From: Pseudobdellovibrionaceae bacterium
Lineage (GTDB): Bacteria > Bdellovibrionota > Bdellovibrionia > Bdellovibrionales > Bdellovibrionaceae
Assembly: GCA_013359135.1 (NCBI GenBank)
Contig: JABWCN010000022.1
Coordinates: 1-64,000, forward strand
Reading direction: 5' to 3'
Length of the DNA stretch: 64,000 nucleotides
The position numbers and the translations under genes were made by a program. Shown here in pieces: positions 1-8,834 of this stretch (positions are counted from its first letter, which is position 1; each line of letters opens with the position of its first letter). The notes beneath the pieces are model-generated. The model saw only the letters and a program-made list of their open reading frames with translations. It was not told the DNA's origin and made no database searches.

Positions 1-54
1 TAATGACCTCTTTCTTCGCCTATTTTAAGAAGAGTTTCAGTATTAAAACATCTC

Positions 55-801
55 TTAAATTATTGCGTCAAAAGTCTGATTAACAAAAAAGCGGGACACT
101 ATGGCTCCGACCCACGCTAAGGGAGTCGTCAGCTGGTCTGGGCTAAGAGCATAAACCTTGTCTGCTATGTGACCAAAAGGATTTGAAATTAATATTTTAA
201 ATGTCAAGCCCCAGACAAAACGGCGAAGTCCATAGGAAATATCGTGATGAGAAATCGCTCGAACTGTCATTTGTGTGGCTATATCTTTATATCTGACAAT
301 GGGACCTGCAATCAATTGAGGAAAGAAGCTTTTATAAAGCCCCATTTTAAAAATATTTTTTTGCGCTGAGATTTGCCCACGATAGATATCAATCAAATAA
401 GAAATGATTTGAAAAATGAAGAAAGAAACACCAATAGGTAGATGGACAGGAGATTTCTTGATTGGTTCAGCCCAATTTGTGGCAATTAAAACCTGATTCC
501 AGTTTTCTAAGAGGAAATTAAAATATTTATAGTAAAGTAAAACTCCAAGAGAAACGCTGACACCTAAAAATAAAATTGTCTTGTTATGTTGACGATATTT
601 CTCTAGCAAAATTCCAAAAATCCATCCAAGGAAAATAGAGCCTATCATAACCTTGACGTATTCGTGCTCTCCCCAAGCATAAAAAAACAAACTACTAACC
701 AAGAGCACTCCATTACGAATTCTTGATGAAGGTGTTAGAAAGTAGAGAAAGCAGGTCAGCGGTAGAAACAGAAAAATAAAAAGACTAGAGCTAAATACCA
801 T
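55..801 (-). pseudogene. Truncated MBOAT-family O-acyltransferase (AlgI-like), C-terminal half missing
   Basis: The 248 residues match the N-terminal half of membrane-bound O-acyltransferases that acetylate exported polysaccharides: repeated hydrophobic segments, then HLPIGVSFFIFQ (about 120-131) and a PQLIAGPIVRY signature (about 161-171). Family members are usually about 450-500 residues, and the catalytic His lies in the missing half. After the conserved LAWVGAI near residue 233 the family sequence should continue into a FQIYxDFSGYSD-like segment. Instead an unrelated tail (SRFFVNQTFDAII) and a stop follow, so the gene looks broken by an insertion or rearrangement whose other side lies beyond the window. 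Its start overlaps the lhgO stop by 11 bases, so it is the last gene of the 4260-to-55 operon. The break is clear, its cause is not. Confidence 0.72.
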
Positions 802-2089
802 GGATTAAATCTCCAGCTTTGGTTTCTGTATCCGCCGTTGGCGATGAATTCATAGGTGAGGAAAGATGTTGCTCTATTTTCTCTAGCATCAATCGGGCGA
901 AAGGAATAGAGCATGTGAATGCCGGTGAAACAGCATTCAATACATGGAATGAATGACTATCACCCTGATAGCAGAAGTCCATAACAAGAGCTTGTTTTTT
1001 TAAATCAAAAAGTTGAGCTCTGATTCCTGGTTTTCCCCAGTGTTTGTAATCATTAAGATGAACCTCTTTGGCCATGCTTTGGGCTTCATGAACGAGGTTA
1101 GGTTTGTAATATTTTTTAAACTCTGTCAGTGCAAGTTCACGAAAATTAAAGTTAGAATTTAAAAATAGTTTTAGTTCTTGAGTGGAAATTTCAACTAATT
1201 CTTTGGCATTGAAACGAGACAAGCCTGAGTACTGCTCTCGCCAAAAAGCAGGGATTGCAGTAGGTCCAATTTTAGATTTTCCGTCGACTGTGATAGTGTG
1301 ATGAACACCTAAAAAAGGATTGTTTAAGTTGGGGACAGGATAGATATGCCTCTTTAGAGGAGAAACTGTGGGGTTTTGATCTGAATAAAGATAAATACCT
1401 TTAAATGGAATGATTGTCATATCTTTGCAGAAACCATACTGTTTAGCAATTTGGTCTGCGTAGAGGCCAGCACAGTTAATGATATAGCCTGCAGTGATTT
1501 CTTGTTTGCTGGTGAGAACCTTTTGTTGGCCTAAATTTTTAATGAAGGCTGTATCTGCTTGAAAAAGGACTCCCATTTTTTGGGCTTGCTCAAGTAAATG
1601 ATTTAAGACTTCTTTTGGATCGATCACTGATGTTTTTGGTGAGTACAGGGCTCTTTGGTGGGTCTTTACTCTAGGTTCTAGCTCCAAAGCTTCTTTTTCG
1701 GTGATTTCATGTAATGTCACTCCATTGACTTGAGCTCGCTTGGATAGAGTGTTTAGGCCTTCCAGTTCAGACTCATTTTTAGCTACCACAAGCTTGCCAC
1801 ATTGATTAATTCGTAACTTCATTGTTAGGCAGTAATCGGTTAAAATTTCATTCCCCTGTCTGCAAAGAAGGGCCTTTAAGCTATCTGCTGTGTAATAAAA
1901 TCCAGCATGTAAAACACCACTGTTTCTGCCGCTAGAATGATAGGCAGTTTGTTTTTCTTTATCAATTAAAAGAACACTCCTTTGCGGGTATTTCTTTTTT
2001 ATTTCAATACTCAGGGCGGTACCAATAATTCCGGAGCCGATAATTAAAAAATCAACATTGTTTTTTTGTAGAGATTCAGATTTAGACAT
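791..2089 (-). CDS. lhgO: FAD-dependent L-2-hydroxyglutarate oxidase/dehydrogenase (LhgO family)
   Basis: A 432-residue DAO-type flavoprotein. The N-terminal FAD-binding motif GSGIIG is at residues 18-23, followed by the acidic end of the second strand (LLIDKE) and the family motif SSGRNSGVLHAGFYY (about 53-67). Length and motifs fit LhgO/YgaF, which oxidises L-2-hydroxyglutarate to 2-oxoglutarate and passes electrons to the respiratory chain. It sits inside a polysaccharide operon, between an SDR epimerase gene (25-base gap) and a truncated acyltransferase gene (11-base overlap). That context raises the alternative that it oxidises a sugar-derived 2-hydroxyacid. Family assignment is confident; the substrate here is inferred from the family. 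Confidence 0.85.
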   Translation of the reverse strand: MSKSESLQKNNVDFLIIGSGIIGTALSIEIKKKYPQRSVLLIDKEKQTAYHSSGRNSGVLHAGFYYTADSLKALLCRQGNEILTDYCLTMKLRINQCGKLVVAKNESELEGLNTLSKRAQVNGVTLHEITEKEALELEPRVKTHQRALYSPKTSVIDPKEVLNHLLEQAQKMGVLFQADTAFIKNLGQQKVLTSKQEITAGYIINCAGLYADQIAKQYGFCKDMTIIPFKGIYLYSDQNPTVSPLKRHIYPVPNLNNPFLGVHHTITVDGKSKIGPTAIPAFWREQYSGLSRFNAKELVEISTQELKLFLNSNFNFRELALTEFKKYYKPNLVHEAQSMAKEVHLNDYKHWGKPGIRAQLFDLKKQALVMDFCYQGDSHSFHVLNAVSPAFTCSIPFARLMLEKIEQHLSSPMNSSPTADTETKAGDLIHGI

Positions 2090-2113
2090 AATAATCTTTC
2101 TTGTATTTAAGTG

Positions 2114-3079
2114 TTAAGAAGTGTGACGGTATTTCTCTTGATAATCTGAAGCAATTTGATCCCAGGCTTTTTTTTCATCCCAATCAGTGATCAGATGAGT
2201 AGCAGGATCTGTGTTAATTCTCATGTAAGGTTCAGTGAACTGACTTTGCTTAGCTATTGTGACGGAGCATTTTTTTTGCAAACGCGAAGTCATTTCATTA
2301 GCAAAGCGCAGGGTGAAACTTCCCTGGGATTCAACGTATCCACTAGGATTTATTTTAAGATAAGAACTCTCACTTGACTTGAGTTGAAGGCAAAAATGAG
2401 CATAGACTTTTGCTAGAAGCTCAACATGAATGTTGTCCCGAATATAATCTGGAAAACTCATCGTTGGCGTCTGATCTTGGATCCACGAGCGCATAAGGTA
2501 AGTAGTTAGTTTTTCCTCTTCAAAGGTTCCAAAGGGATTTGCTAAAACAAATTTACCCATTTTAATTCTATGGCGTTCGCAATAGAACTTGATGACTTCA
2601 TTTGTTAGGTTTTTTGATAACCCATAAGGAGAAGCGGCCTTTAACGGAGCATTGCCAACACCTTCATTGCTTTCAAAAACAGTTCCGGTGTGTATCAGGT
2701 GTTGTCCCTGATTTTGAGTAAAGGTCTTAATCACTTCCTCTAGATTTTCTATGTTGTTTTTTAGGGCGCTTAGAAAGTCAAAATCCTGGCTTTTATAATT
2801 GGTGACAAAAGCCCCGTGAAGTCCCAAAAAATCCCAATGTTTTTTTTCTTTTAAAAGGGCTATGGTTTTTGAGCTTCCCAAAGGACAGTCAAAAACAAGT
2901 TCAATTCCTAAATTTTTATCGCTTAGGTTTTCAATTCTTTGCTTGCGGACTCCAGAGTAGTCAGCAAGTTGTTTTTTTTGTAATAGGGCGGTCACTTGAA
3001 AGCCTTGTTCTGCTAAGACTTTGGCAAACCAGAAACCAGAGAAGGAGCTAGCTCCCGTAAGAAGTATTCTGGGACTCAT
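2114..3079 (-). CDS. NAD(P)-dependent epimerase/dehydratase (extended SDR family)
   Basis: A 321-residue extended SDR with the N-terminal nucleotide-binding motif TGASSFSG (8-15) and a downstream active-site block SPYGLSK that supplies the Tyr and Lys of YxxxK (about residues 152-156). Such enzymes epimerise, dehydrate or reduce nucleotide sugars in the cytoplasm. Its start overlaps the stop of the upstream glycosyltransferase by four bases (ATGA), so the two are translationally coupled. The exact sugar cannot be read from the sequence. A role in making a donor sugar for the surrounding polysaccharide locus is the natural inference. Confidence 0.8.
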   Translation of the reverse strand: MSPRILLTGASSFSGFWFAKVLAEQGFQVTALLQKKQLADYSGVRKQRIENLSDKNLGIELVFDCPLGSSKTIALLKEKKHWDFLGLHGAFVTNYKSQDFDFLSALKNNIENLEEVIKTFTQNQGQHLIHTGTVFESNEGVGNAPLKAASPYGLSKNLTNEVIKFYCERHRIKMGKFVLANPFGTFEEEKLTTYLMRSWIQDQTPTMSFPDYIRDNIHVELLAKVYAHFCLQLKSSESSYLKINPSGYVESQGSFTLRFANEMTSRLQKKCSVTIAKQSQFTEPYMRINTDPATHLITDWDEKKAWDQIASDYQEKYRHTS

Positions 3080-4260
3080 GGTTGTAGACCTTGCTCGGTG
3101 AACACTTCAGTGTAGCTTTCAGCAATTTTGGCCCAGCTATAGGAATCAGCAATTTTTTGACTTTCTTGGCCCATTTTTTCGATCTGCTCTTCAGGAAGTG
3201 ATAGGAAGTGAAGAAGGGCTTGCTTCAAGTCCTCTACTTTAGCCTCATCGATCAAATAGCCATTCACGCGGTCCTTTACAAAGGTGGTATTTCCTGGGTG
3301 GTTTGTTGCAAATACGGGAAGTCCGTAAGCAACAGCTTCAATCATTGCTAGTGAAGAGCCTTCCCGTTTGCCATAAAAAATGTAAGCATCAGATTTTAAA
3401 TAATAGTTTTTAAGATCTTCATATTCCACACGTCCAGTAAAGGTTACATGCTCTTCAAGTCCTGTTTCCTGGAGAACTTTCATAATTTCTGCGTCTTCTT
3501 TGCCGTACCCAATGATGGTGAGGTGAAAGTCAGAGGTGACTTCCTTTAAAGATTTTAAAGCGCGTAAAATATCTTGAAAACCTTTTCTTAAAACCATGCG
3601 ACCAATCGACAAAAGTTCTATTTTTCGCTGGGGCTTTTGATTTCGTCCTTTTCCAGGAGTGGCTTTTTGAGGCGGAATCACAGTGCCGTTGGGAATTACT
3701 TTTACAATTTTATTGTCAACAAAGGGAGCTGCTAAGTCTTGCAGTCCATCAAGAATCACAACGGAATCTGATTTTTTAGTGACCCACTGAAACAAAAAGA
3801 CCAAGTACTTAACTAGGCCTTTCATAGAAGAATCAACACCTGGAGTGTCGGCAGCATCAACAAAAACACAGGTCTGAATGTTTAAAATTTTTCCTACGAT
3901 CAAACCTAAAAAACCAGTGGGGATGACAAAAACAGATAGAATCAGTTGGGGTTTGTATTTTAGGGCATATTTTATTAACTGAGGAAAACCTAAAATTAGA
4001 AATAATATGTGCTCAAAATAGGAAGCACCTTTAGTTGTTTGACGGCGCGTGAAGAAGCGAAAAACTTTGTAGTTTTCTCGAGTTTCCTCTTTGATAAAGT
4101 TTTTACCAATGCCAGAGGTGCAGACGTGCACTTCGTAACCCAGATGGGTTAACTCTAGAGCCATTTTATCAGTGAAAATAGTGCCTCCGCAGAGAATCGG
4201 AAAAAACTCTGGAGTCAGCAGGCAAATTATTTTTTTCTTCGAAAGAGAGGTCTCAGTCAT
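3076..4260 (-). CDS. GT4-family glycosyltransferase
   Basis: A 394-residue GT-B fold glycosyltransferase. The N-terminal domain starts with CLLTPEFFPILCGGTIF and an HVCTSGI strand. The C-terminal donor-binding domain begins near residue 220 (SIGRMVLRKGFQDIL). The retaining-GT4 acidic motif is in EGSSLAMIEAVAYGLPVFA near residue 300. It is the first gene of the minus-strand operon that runs to position 55. A Shine-Dalgarno (AAGGA) lies six bases before the ATG. It faces the 4466 gene across a 205-base divergent intergenic region. It probably adds a sugar during O-antigen assembly; donor and acceptor are unknown. Confidence 0.88.
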   Translation of the reverse strand: MTETSLSKKKIICLLTPEFFPILCGGTIFTDKMALELTHLGYEVHVCTSGIGKNFIKEETRENYKVFRFFTRRQTTKGASYFEHILFLILGFPQLIKYALKYKPQLILSVFVIPTGFLGLIVGKILNIQTCVFVDAADTPGVDSSMKGLVKYLVFLFQWVTKKSDSVVILDGLQDLAAPFVDNKIVKVIPNGTVIPPQKATPGKGRNQKPQRKIELLSIGRMVLRKGFQDILRALKSLKEVTSDFHLTIIGYGKEDAEIMKVLQETGLEEHVTFTGRVEYEDLKNYYLKSDAYIFYGKREGSSLAMIEAVAYGLPVFATNHPGNTTFVKDRVNGYLIDEAKVEDLKQALLHFLSLPEEQIEKMGQESQKIADSYSWAKIAESYTEVFTEQGLQP

Positions 4261-4388
4261 TTCATTACGTCCTTCATTTTGCAGTCAAAAATTAGCGTTA
4301 GAATTTTAGTTCTACGCAAAAAAAAATAACTTAACAATCACTCAAAAAGATATTTGTCGCGGCGTTGTAAAAAACCCATTTCTAGGGG

Positions 4389-4417
4389 TTGCCAAAGAAT
4401 ATTTGGATAAGTATAGT
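4389..4417 (+). promoter_or_regulatory. Sigma-70-type promoter for the nucleotide-sugar operon
   Basis: TTGCCA (4389-4394) and TATAGT (4412-4417) are separated by 17 bases. This gives a start site near 4424, some 40 bases before the ATG at 4466, which has its own GAGAGG ribosome site. A short AACCC/GGGTT inverted repeat overlaps the -35 box. It is the best promoter match in this divergent gap. Confidence 0.55.
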
Positions 4418-4465
4418 CGACGAGAATGTTTTAATTAAAGTTAATATTTATGAGAGGAATAGCCT

Positions 4466-5680
4466 ATGTCATGTCTTGTTTGTAAGTCAGAAATAAAGCC
4501 GGTGATTTCGTTTGGTCAGCAACCTATTGCTAACGGTTTTTTGACTCCTGAAAAATTCAAAGAAGAATATTTTTTTGAATTAAAAATTGGCTGGTGTCCA
4601 AAATGTGCTATGGTTCAACTTCTAGAGCAACCTAAACCGGAAATGATGTTCAATGAAAATTATGCATTTTTTTCTGGCACCTCTAAATACATGGCAGTTC
4701 ATTTCGAAAAATTTGCTCACACTATGATGGATCGTTATGTTAAAGGCCCTAACGCTTTTGTTGTTGAAATTGGTAGTAACGATGGAATCATGTTAAGACA
4801 TTTTAAAAATGCCGGTATTAAACATCTTGGTATTGAGCCTTCGGCTAATGTTGCAGCGGTGGCTAAAAAAGAAGGCATTAATACCTGGGTAAGGTTTTTT
4901 AATGCAGAAACGGCAAAAGAAATTGTTAAAGAATATGGTCAAGCCGATGGTTTTCAAGCAGCCAATGTGATGTGCCATCTTCCTGATTTACACAGTATTG
5001 CTGAAGGAATTAAGATTTTACTTAAACCCACAGGTGTGGTGGCTTTTGAAGATCCTTATTTGGTGGATGTATTGGAAAAAGTTTCCTATGATCAGGTTTA
5101 TGATGAGCATATGTGCTTGTTTTCAGCGACCTCAATCCAGTACTTGTTTAATCAGTACGGCATGGAGTTGATCGACTTGGAGCCACAAGTGACTCACGGT
5201 GGATCTATGCGTTATTATATAGGTCATAAAGGTCAGCATAAAGTATCTAAGAATGTCACACATTATTTAACTATGGAAAGAGAAAAGGGTCTCCTGAAGG
5301 CTGAAACTTTTGAAAAATTTTATCATGATTGTGAAAAATCAAAAACAGATTTAATGAATTTGCTAAAATCATTAAAAGAACAGAAGAAGAGGGTTGTAGG
5401 TTATGCTGCTACTTCTAAGAGTACTACAGTGATTAATTATTGTGGTATTACTCCAGATCTTGTGGAGTTTATCAGTGACACGACTCCTATTAAGCAAGGG
5501 AAATACAGTCCTGGAAAACATATTCCTGTTCTTTCCAGCGAGAAGTTTTCTTCAAATCCTCCGGACTATGCTCTTTTATTTGGTTGGAATCATAAGGCAG
5601 AAATCATGGAAAAAGAGAAAAAATTTACTCAAGGTGGTGGCAAGTGGATCACCTATGTTCCTAAAGTTGAGATCATCTAA
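4466..5680 (+). CDS. SAM-dependent nucleotide-sugar C-methyltransferase (TylCIII/EvaC type)
   Basis: This 404-residue protein has the three-part architecture of sugar C-methyltransferases. An N-terminal zinc site uses CLVC (3-6) and CPKC (44-47). A Rossmann methyltransferase domain carries the SAM motif EIGSNDG (101-107), and a C-terminal second Rossmann-like domain contains GYAATSKSTTVINY (about 309-322). Known relatives (TylCIII, EvaC) methylate carbon 3 of a dTDP-4-keto-6-deoxyhexose. It begins the plus-strand run whose next genes encode an aminotransferase, an epimerase, a ketoisomerase and a reductase. This suggests a C-methyl-branched amino sugar. The family is confident; the methylated carbon and the nucleotide are inferred. 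Confidence 0.85.
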   Translation: MSCLVCKSEIKPVISFGQQPIANGFLTPEKFKEEYFFELKIGWCPKCAMVQLLEQPKPEMMFNENYAFFSGTSKYMAVHFEKFAHTMMDRYVKGPNAFVVEIGSNDGIMLRHFKNAGIKHLGIEPSANVAAVAKKEGINTWVRFFNAETAKEIVKEYGQADGFQAANVMCHLPDLHSIAEGIKILLKPTGVVAFEDPYLVDVLEKVSYDQVYDEHMCLFSATSIQYLFNQYGMELIDLEPQVTHGGSMRYYIGHKGQHKVSKNVTHYLTMEREKGLLKAETFEKFYHDCEKSKTDLMNLLKSLKEQKKRVVGYAATSKSTTVINYCGITPDLVEFISDTTPIKQGKYSPGKHIPVLSSEKFSSNPPDYALLFGWNHKAEIMEKEKKFTQGGGKWITYVPKVEII

Positions 5681-5713
5681 TTTTTAAAAATTATAATAAT
5701 GAGCGAGGTATAA

Positions 5714-6819
5714 ATGATTTTATGTGCCAACCCCAAAGTGCAATATTTAGCCTACAGTCAAGAAATCAATAAGGCTGTTCAATCGGTTTTTGAAAGTGGT
5801 TATTATATCAATGGTCCACAGGTGAAAGCTTTCGAGGAGGATTTTGCAAAGTACATAGGGGTGGCTCATTGTGTGGGTGTTGCGAATGGAACAGATGCTA
5901 TTGAGTTGGCATTAAGAGCCATGGAAATAGGAAGTGGTGACGAAGTTTTGACAGTAGCGCATACCGCAAGTGCGACGGTCTCTGCTATTGAAAGAGCCGG
6001 GGCAACTCCTGTGCTTTTGGATGTGGATCCAGTAACATATACTTTGGATGTGAAATCTTTAGCAAAGGCATTAACATCTAAAACTAAAGCGGTTGTGGCG
6101 GTACATTTGTATGGTCATCCAGTTGACGTAGAAGCCGTAAAATCTTTTTGTAAGCAGAATCTTTGAAGTTTATTGAAGACTGCGCTCAAGCTCATGGTGC
6201 TAAATATCAAGGGAAAAATATTGGTTCATTGGGTGATATTTCTTGTTTTAGTTTTTATCCCACAAAAAACTTGGGAGCTATTGGCGATGGTGGTGCAGTA
6301 GCTACAAATGATGCTGCTATTTTTGAGAAACTAATGCAGATCAGAGAGTATGGCTGGAAGGACAAGTATATTTCTATTCGTCAGGGAGTTAACTCCAGGT
6401 TAGATGAAGTTCAGGCTGCTATTTTAAAAGCAAAATTACCTCATTTGAACAAAATGAATCAACGCCGCCAGGAAATTGCAAGTATTTACCTCAAAGAACT
6501 TAGTGGCTTACCAATTACTTTACCGCAACTGAAAGTAGGTTGCGAACACGTATACCATCTTTTTGTTATCAGATTGAAAAATAAAGCTGTCAGGGATCAA
6601 CTAAAAACCTATTTGGCAGATAATCAAGTTCATTGCTTGATTCATTATCCGGTGCCAATACATGAACAACCCAACTATTTAAATAAAGTTAGAACTGCTG
6701 GAGAACTCAAGGAAACGAGTGCTCTTTCTCAGGAGATATTGTCTTTACCTATGTATCCTGAACTTACGAATGAAGAAGTTTTAAAAGTGGTAGATTTGAT
6801 TAAGTCTTTTAAGTTTTAA
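5714..6819 (+). pseudogene. DegT/DnrJ/EryC1 (FdtB-like) sugar aminotransferase, interrupted by one frameshift
   Basis: Two adjacent frames encode the halves of one PLP-dependent sugar aminotransferase. Frame A (5714-6166) ends in [10 protein letters not shown] and a TGA. Frame B, from 6163, resumes with [15 protein letters not shown], the expected continuation, and carries the PLP lysine in [10 protein letters not shown] (lysine codon 6265-6267). Restoring one base between about 6158 and 6163 would give a normal 368-residue enzyme. No classical slippery heptamer is visible, so recoding is unlikely. A real mutation or a base-call error is the likely cause. With the FdtA-like isomerase at 7345, the natural role is transamination of a 3-keto-6-deoxyhexose to a 3-amino sugar. 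Family confident; whether the gene is dead is uncertain. Confidence 0.82.
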
Positions 6820-6862
6820 TATAGGGTAATTAAAGAGCAATATAAAAAAATGGATTATTAAA

Positions 6863-7345
6863 ATGGAATTAGGAAAAGATATTCTGGAAACAGAAATCAA
6901 AGGTCTAAGAGTTAAAACTTTGAAGCGATTTGTGGACGAGCGTGGTGATTTTCGCGAAATTGTCAGAACTACGGATCCTGGTTTTCAAGGCTTTAGCCAG
7001 TTAAGTACTTCAGTAGTGTACGAGGGGATTGCTAAAGCATGGCATCTACATTGGGATCAAACCGAATCAATGACCTGTTTTATTGGTATTGTTAAGTTTG
7101 CTTTTTGTGATCGTCGTAAAGAATCTTCGACGTATAATAAAGTTATTGATTTTGTTGTCGACTCTAGAGCCAATCCTATGTTGTTTACCTTTGAGCCGGG
7201 GATTGCTCATGGTTACAGAGTCATTCATGGCCCGGCAGTTATAGGTTATTTAACAAATAGAATTTATGATCCAAAGGATCAGTTCAGGGTAGATCCTAAT
7301 TCTCCAGATATTAATTATTACTGGGGACCCCCAGCGGTGGTGTGA
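6863..7345 (+). CDS. RmlC-like dTDP-4-dehydro-6-deoxysugar 3,5-epimerase family protein
   Basis: A 160-residue cupin of RmlC type. It starts with an ETEIKGLRVKTLKRFVDERGDF strand pattern and carries the HLHWDQTE block with catalytic-type His. Then come FEPGIAHGYRVIHG and the C-terminal DPNSPDINYYWG tail, which resembles the family's D-P-x-x-x-I-x-W-P ending. RmlC relatives epimerise C3 and/or C5 of dTDP-4-keto-6-deoxyglucose. It is slightly shorter than typical RmlC, so it may epimerise one centre only, as EvaD-type enzymes do. The stop overlaps the next start (TGATG), showing tight coupling in the nucleotide-sugar operon. Confidence 0.82.
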   Translation: MELGKDILETEIKGLRVKTLKRFVDERGDFREIVRTTDPGFQGFSQLSTSVVYEGIAKAWHLHWDQTESMTCFIGIVKFAFCDRRKESSTYNKVIDFVVDSRANPMLFTFEPGIAHGYRVIHGPAVIGYLTNRIYDPKDQFRVDPNSPDINYYWGPPAVV

Positions 7346-7884
7346 TGAGTGAAGTCATGAACCAAAATCAAATAAGTAAGAACGAAATTATTAAAACTCA
7401 GTCATCGGATGTTTACACAACAACTAATCAAGTAAAGAGTAGGATCATGGATCAGAAACTTCATTCGTTAGAGGATGTTAAAATATTGAAACTTGCCAAA
7501 CACACCTCATTGGCTGTTGGTACATCTCAGGGAACATTGATCGTTGCTGAAGAAGGTAAAAATATTCCTTATTCTTGTCCTAGAATTTTTTTTGTACTCG
7601 ATTTAGAGCCTGGAGAAATTCGTGGAGATCACGCTCACCGTTATTGTTCACAGATTTTAATCTGTGTTCGGGGTGAAATTGAAGTTAAATGTACAGATGG
7701 AGCTCAGGAGCGAAAATTTGTTTTGAATTCTCCAGATCAAGCTTTATTGATCCCAAATTCTATCTGGGCCTCTCAGAAATATATGACAACTGAAAGTATT
7801 TTGTTAGTATTAACAGACAATCATTTTGATGAAAAAGATTATATTCGGAAGTTTGAAGATTACAAAGAGTTCAGAAAAGGATAA
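7345..7884 (+). CDS. FdtA/QdtA-like dTDP-6-deoxyhexose 3,4-ketoisomerase (WxcM-like cupin)
   Basis: The cupin core has RIFFVLDLEPGEIRGDHAHR, with the paired His of FdtA/QdtA in GDHAHR, followed by SQILICVRGEIEVKC and LIPNSIWAS. FdtA-type enzymes move the keto group of dTDP-4-keto-6-deoxyglucose from C4 to C3 so that a DegT enzyme can aminate C3. That partner is encoded two genes upstream. The ATG at 7345 overlaps the previous stop. It gives a 34-residue polar extension (rich in N, Q, T, S) before MDQKLHSLEDV, which is where a standard family member would begin. The internal ATG at 7447 is therefore an alternative start. Family assignment is confident. Confidence 0.83.
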   Translation: MSEVMNQNQISKNEIIKTQSSDVYTTTNQVKSRIMDQKLHSLEDVKILKLAKHTSLAVGTSQGTLIVAEEGKNIPYSCPRIFFVLDLEPGEIRGDHAHRYCSQILICVRGEIEVKCTDGAQERKFVLNSPDQALLIPNSIWASQKYMTTESILLVLTDNHFDEKDYIRKFEDYKEFRKG

Positions 7885-7887
7885 AAT

Positions 7888-8832
7888 ATGAAAATTTGTG
7901 TATTAGGAGCTTTAGGTCACATTGGATCTCAGTTGATTCGTTCTTTACCAGAGGCATTTCCCAATGCTGAAATTGTTATGGTTGATAATTTTTTAGTGCA
8001 GCGGTATCCTTCTCTTTTTAATTTACCGAAAAATGGTAAGTATCATTTTGTTGAGAAAGATGTGACTAAAACTGATTTAACTGAAGAAATTAAAAATGCT
8101 GATGTGGCGATTCACTTAGCTGCTATCACTAATGCAGCTGAAAGTTTTGATATCAAAGATCATTTAGAAAAACATAATTTTTCTGCGACAAAAAATATTG
8201 CTGATCATTGTGTGAAATTAAATGTTCCAATGATTTTTATTTCAACTACCTCCGTTTATGGAACTCAAAGTCAGAGAGTCGATGAAAATTGTACAGAACA
8301 AGAATTACAACCTCAAAGCCCCTATGCCGAAACCAAATTAAGGGAAGAAAAGTTATTATCTGAAATGGGTAAAAACCAAGGTCTTAAGTATATTGCTTGT
8401 AGATTTGGAACCATTTTTGGAACCTCAGCAGGAATGAGATTTCATACAGCCGTTAATAAATTTTGCTGGCAGGCTGTTATGGGACAACCGATCACAGTTT
8501 GGAAGACTGCACTAGATCAAGTACGTCCTTACCTGGATTTGAATGATGCCGTTAGGTTTTTTGAATTTGCGATTAAAAATAAAACTTTCACTAACGAAAT
8601 ATACAACGTGGTAACTATGAATGCCTCAGTGAGAAATATAGTAGATACAATTAAGTATTTCGTGCCACAAGTTTCTATTAATTATGTGGATTCTAAAATC
8701 ATGAATCAGCTTTCCTATGAAGTGGATGCAAGTAAGTTAGCTAAGTTGGGTTTTACGCCTCAAGGTGATTTGAAATCTCAAATAGGTAAAACTGTAGAGT
8801 GGCTATCTCAATGTCAATCAGCGAAAAGGTAA
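7888..8832 (+). CDS. NAD(P)-dependent sugar epimerase/reductase (extended SDR)
   Basis: A 314-residue extended SDR with the start motif GALGHIGSQL (8-17), a HLAAITNAAES strand, and the catalytic Tyr/Lys in QSPYAETKLREE. It lies three bases after the ketoisomerase gene and ends immediately before the next gene. It closes the five-gene nucleotide-sugar set, so the likely job is the final 4-ketoreduction or an epimerisation of the branched amino sugar. Substrate specificity cannot be read from the sequence. Confidence 0.8.
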   Translation: MKICVLGALGHIGSQLIRSLPEAFPNAEIVMVDNFLVQRYPSLFNLPKNGKYHFVEKDVTKTDLTEEIKNADVAIHLAAITNAAESFDIKDHLEKHNFSATKNIADHCVKLNVPMIFISTTSVYGTQSQRVDENCTEQELQPQSPYAETKLREEKLLSEMGKNQGLKYIACRFGTIFGTSAGMRFHTAVNKFCWQAVMGQPITVWKTALDQVRPYLDLNDAVRFFEFAIKNKTFTNEIYNVVTMNASVRNIVDTIKYFVPQVSINYVDSKIMNQLSYEVDASKLAKLGFTPQGDLKSQIGKTVEWLSQCQSAKR

Positions 8833-8834
8833 AG

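Noticed and set aside
6150-6170. Programmed ribosomal frameshift in the aminotransferase gene
   Set aside because: No slippery heptamer or downstream stem-loop is seen, and this family is not known for recoding.
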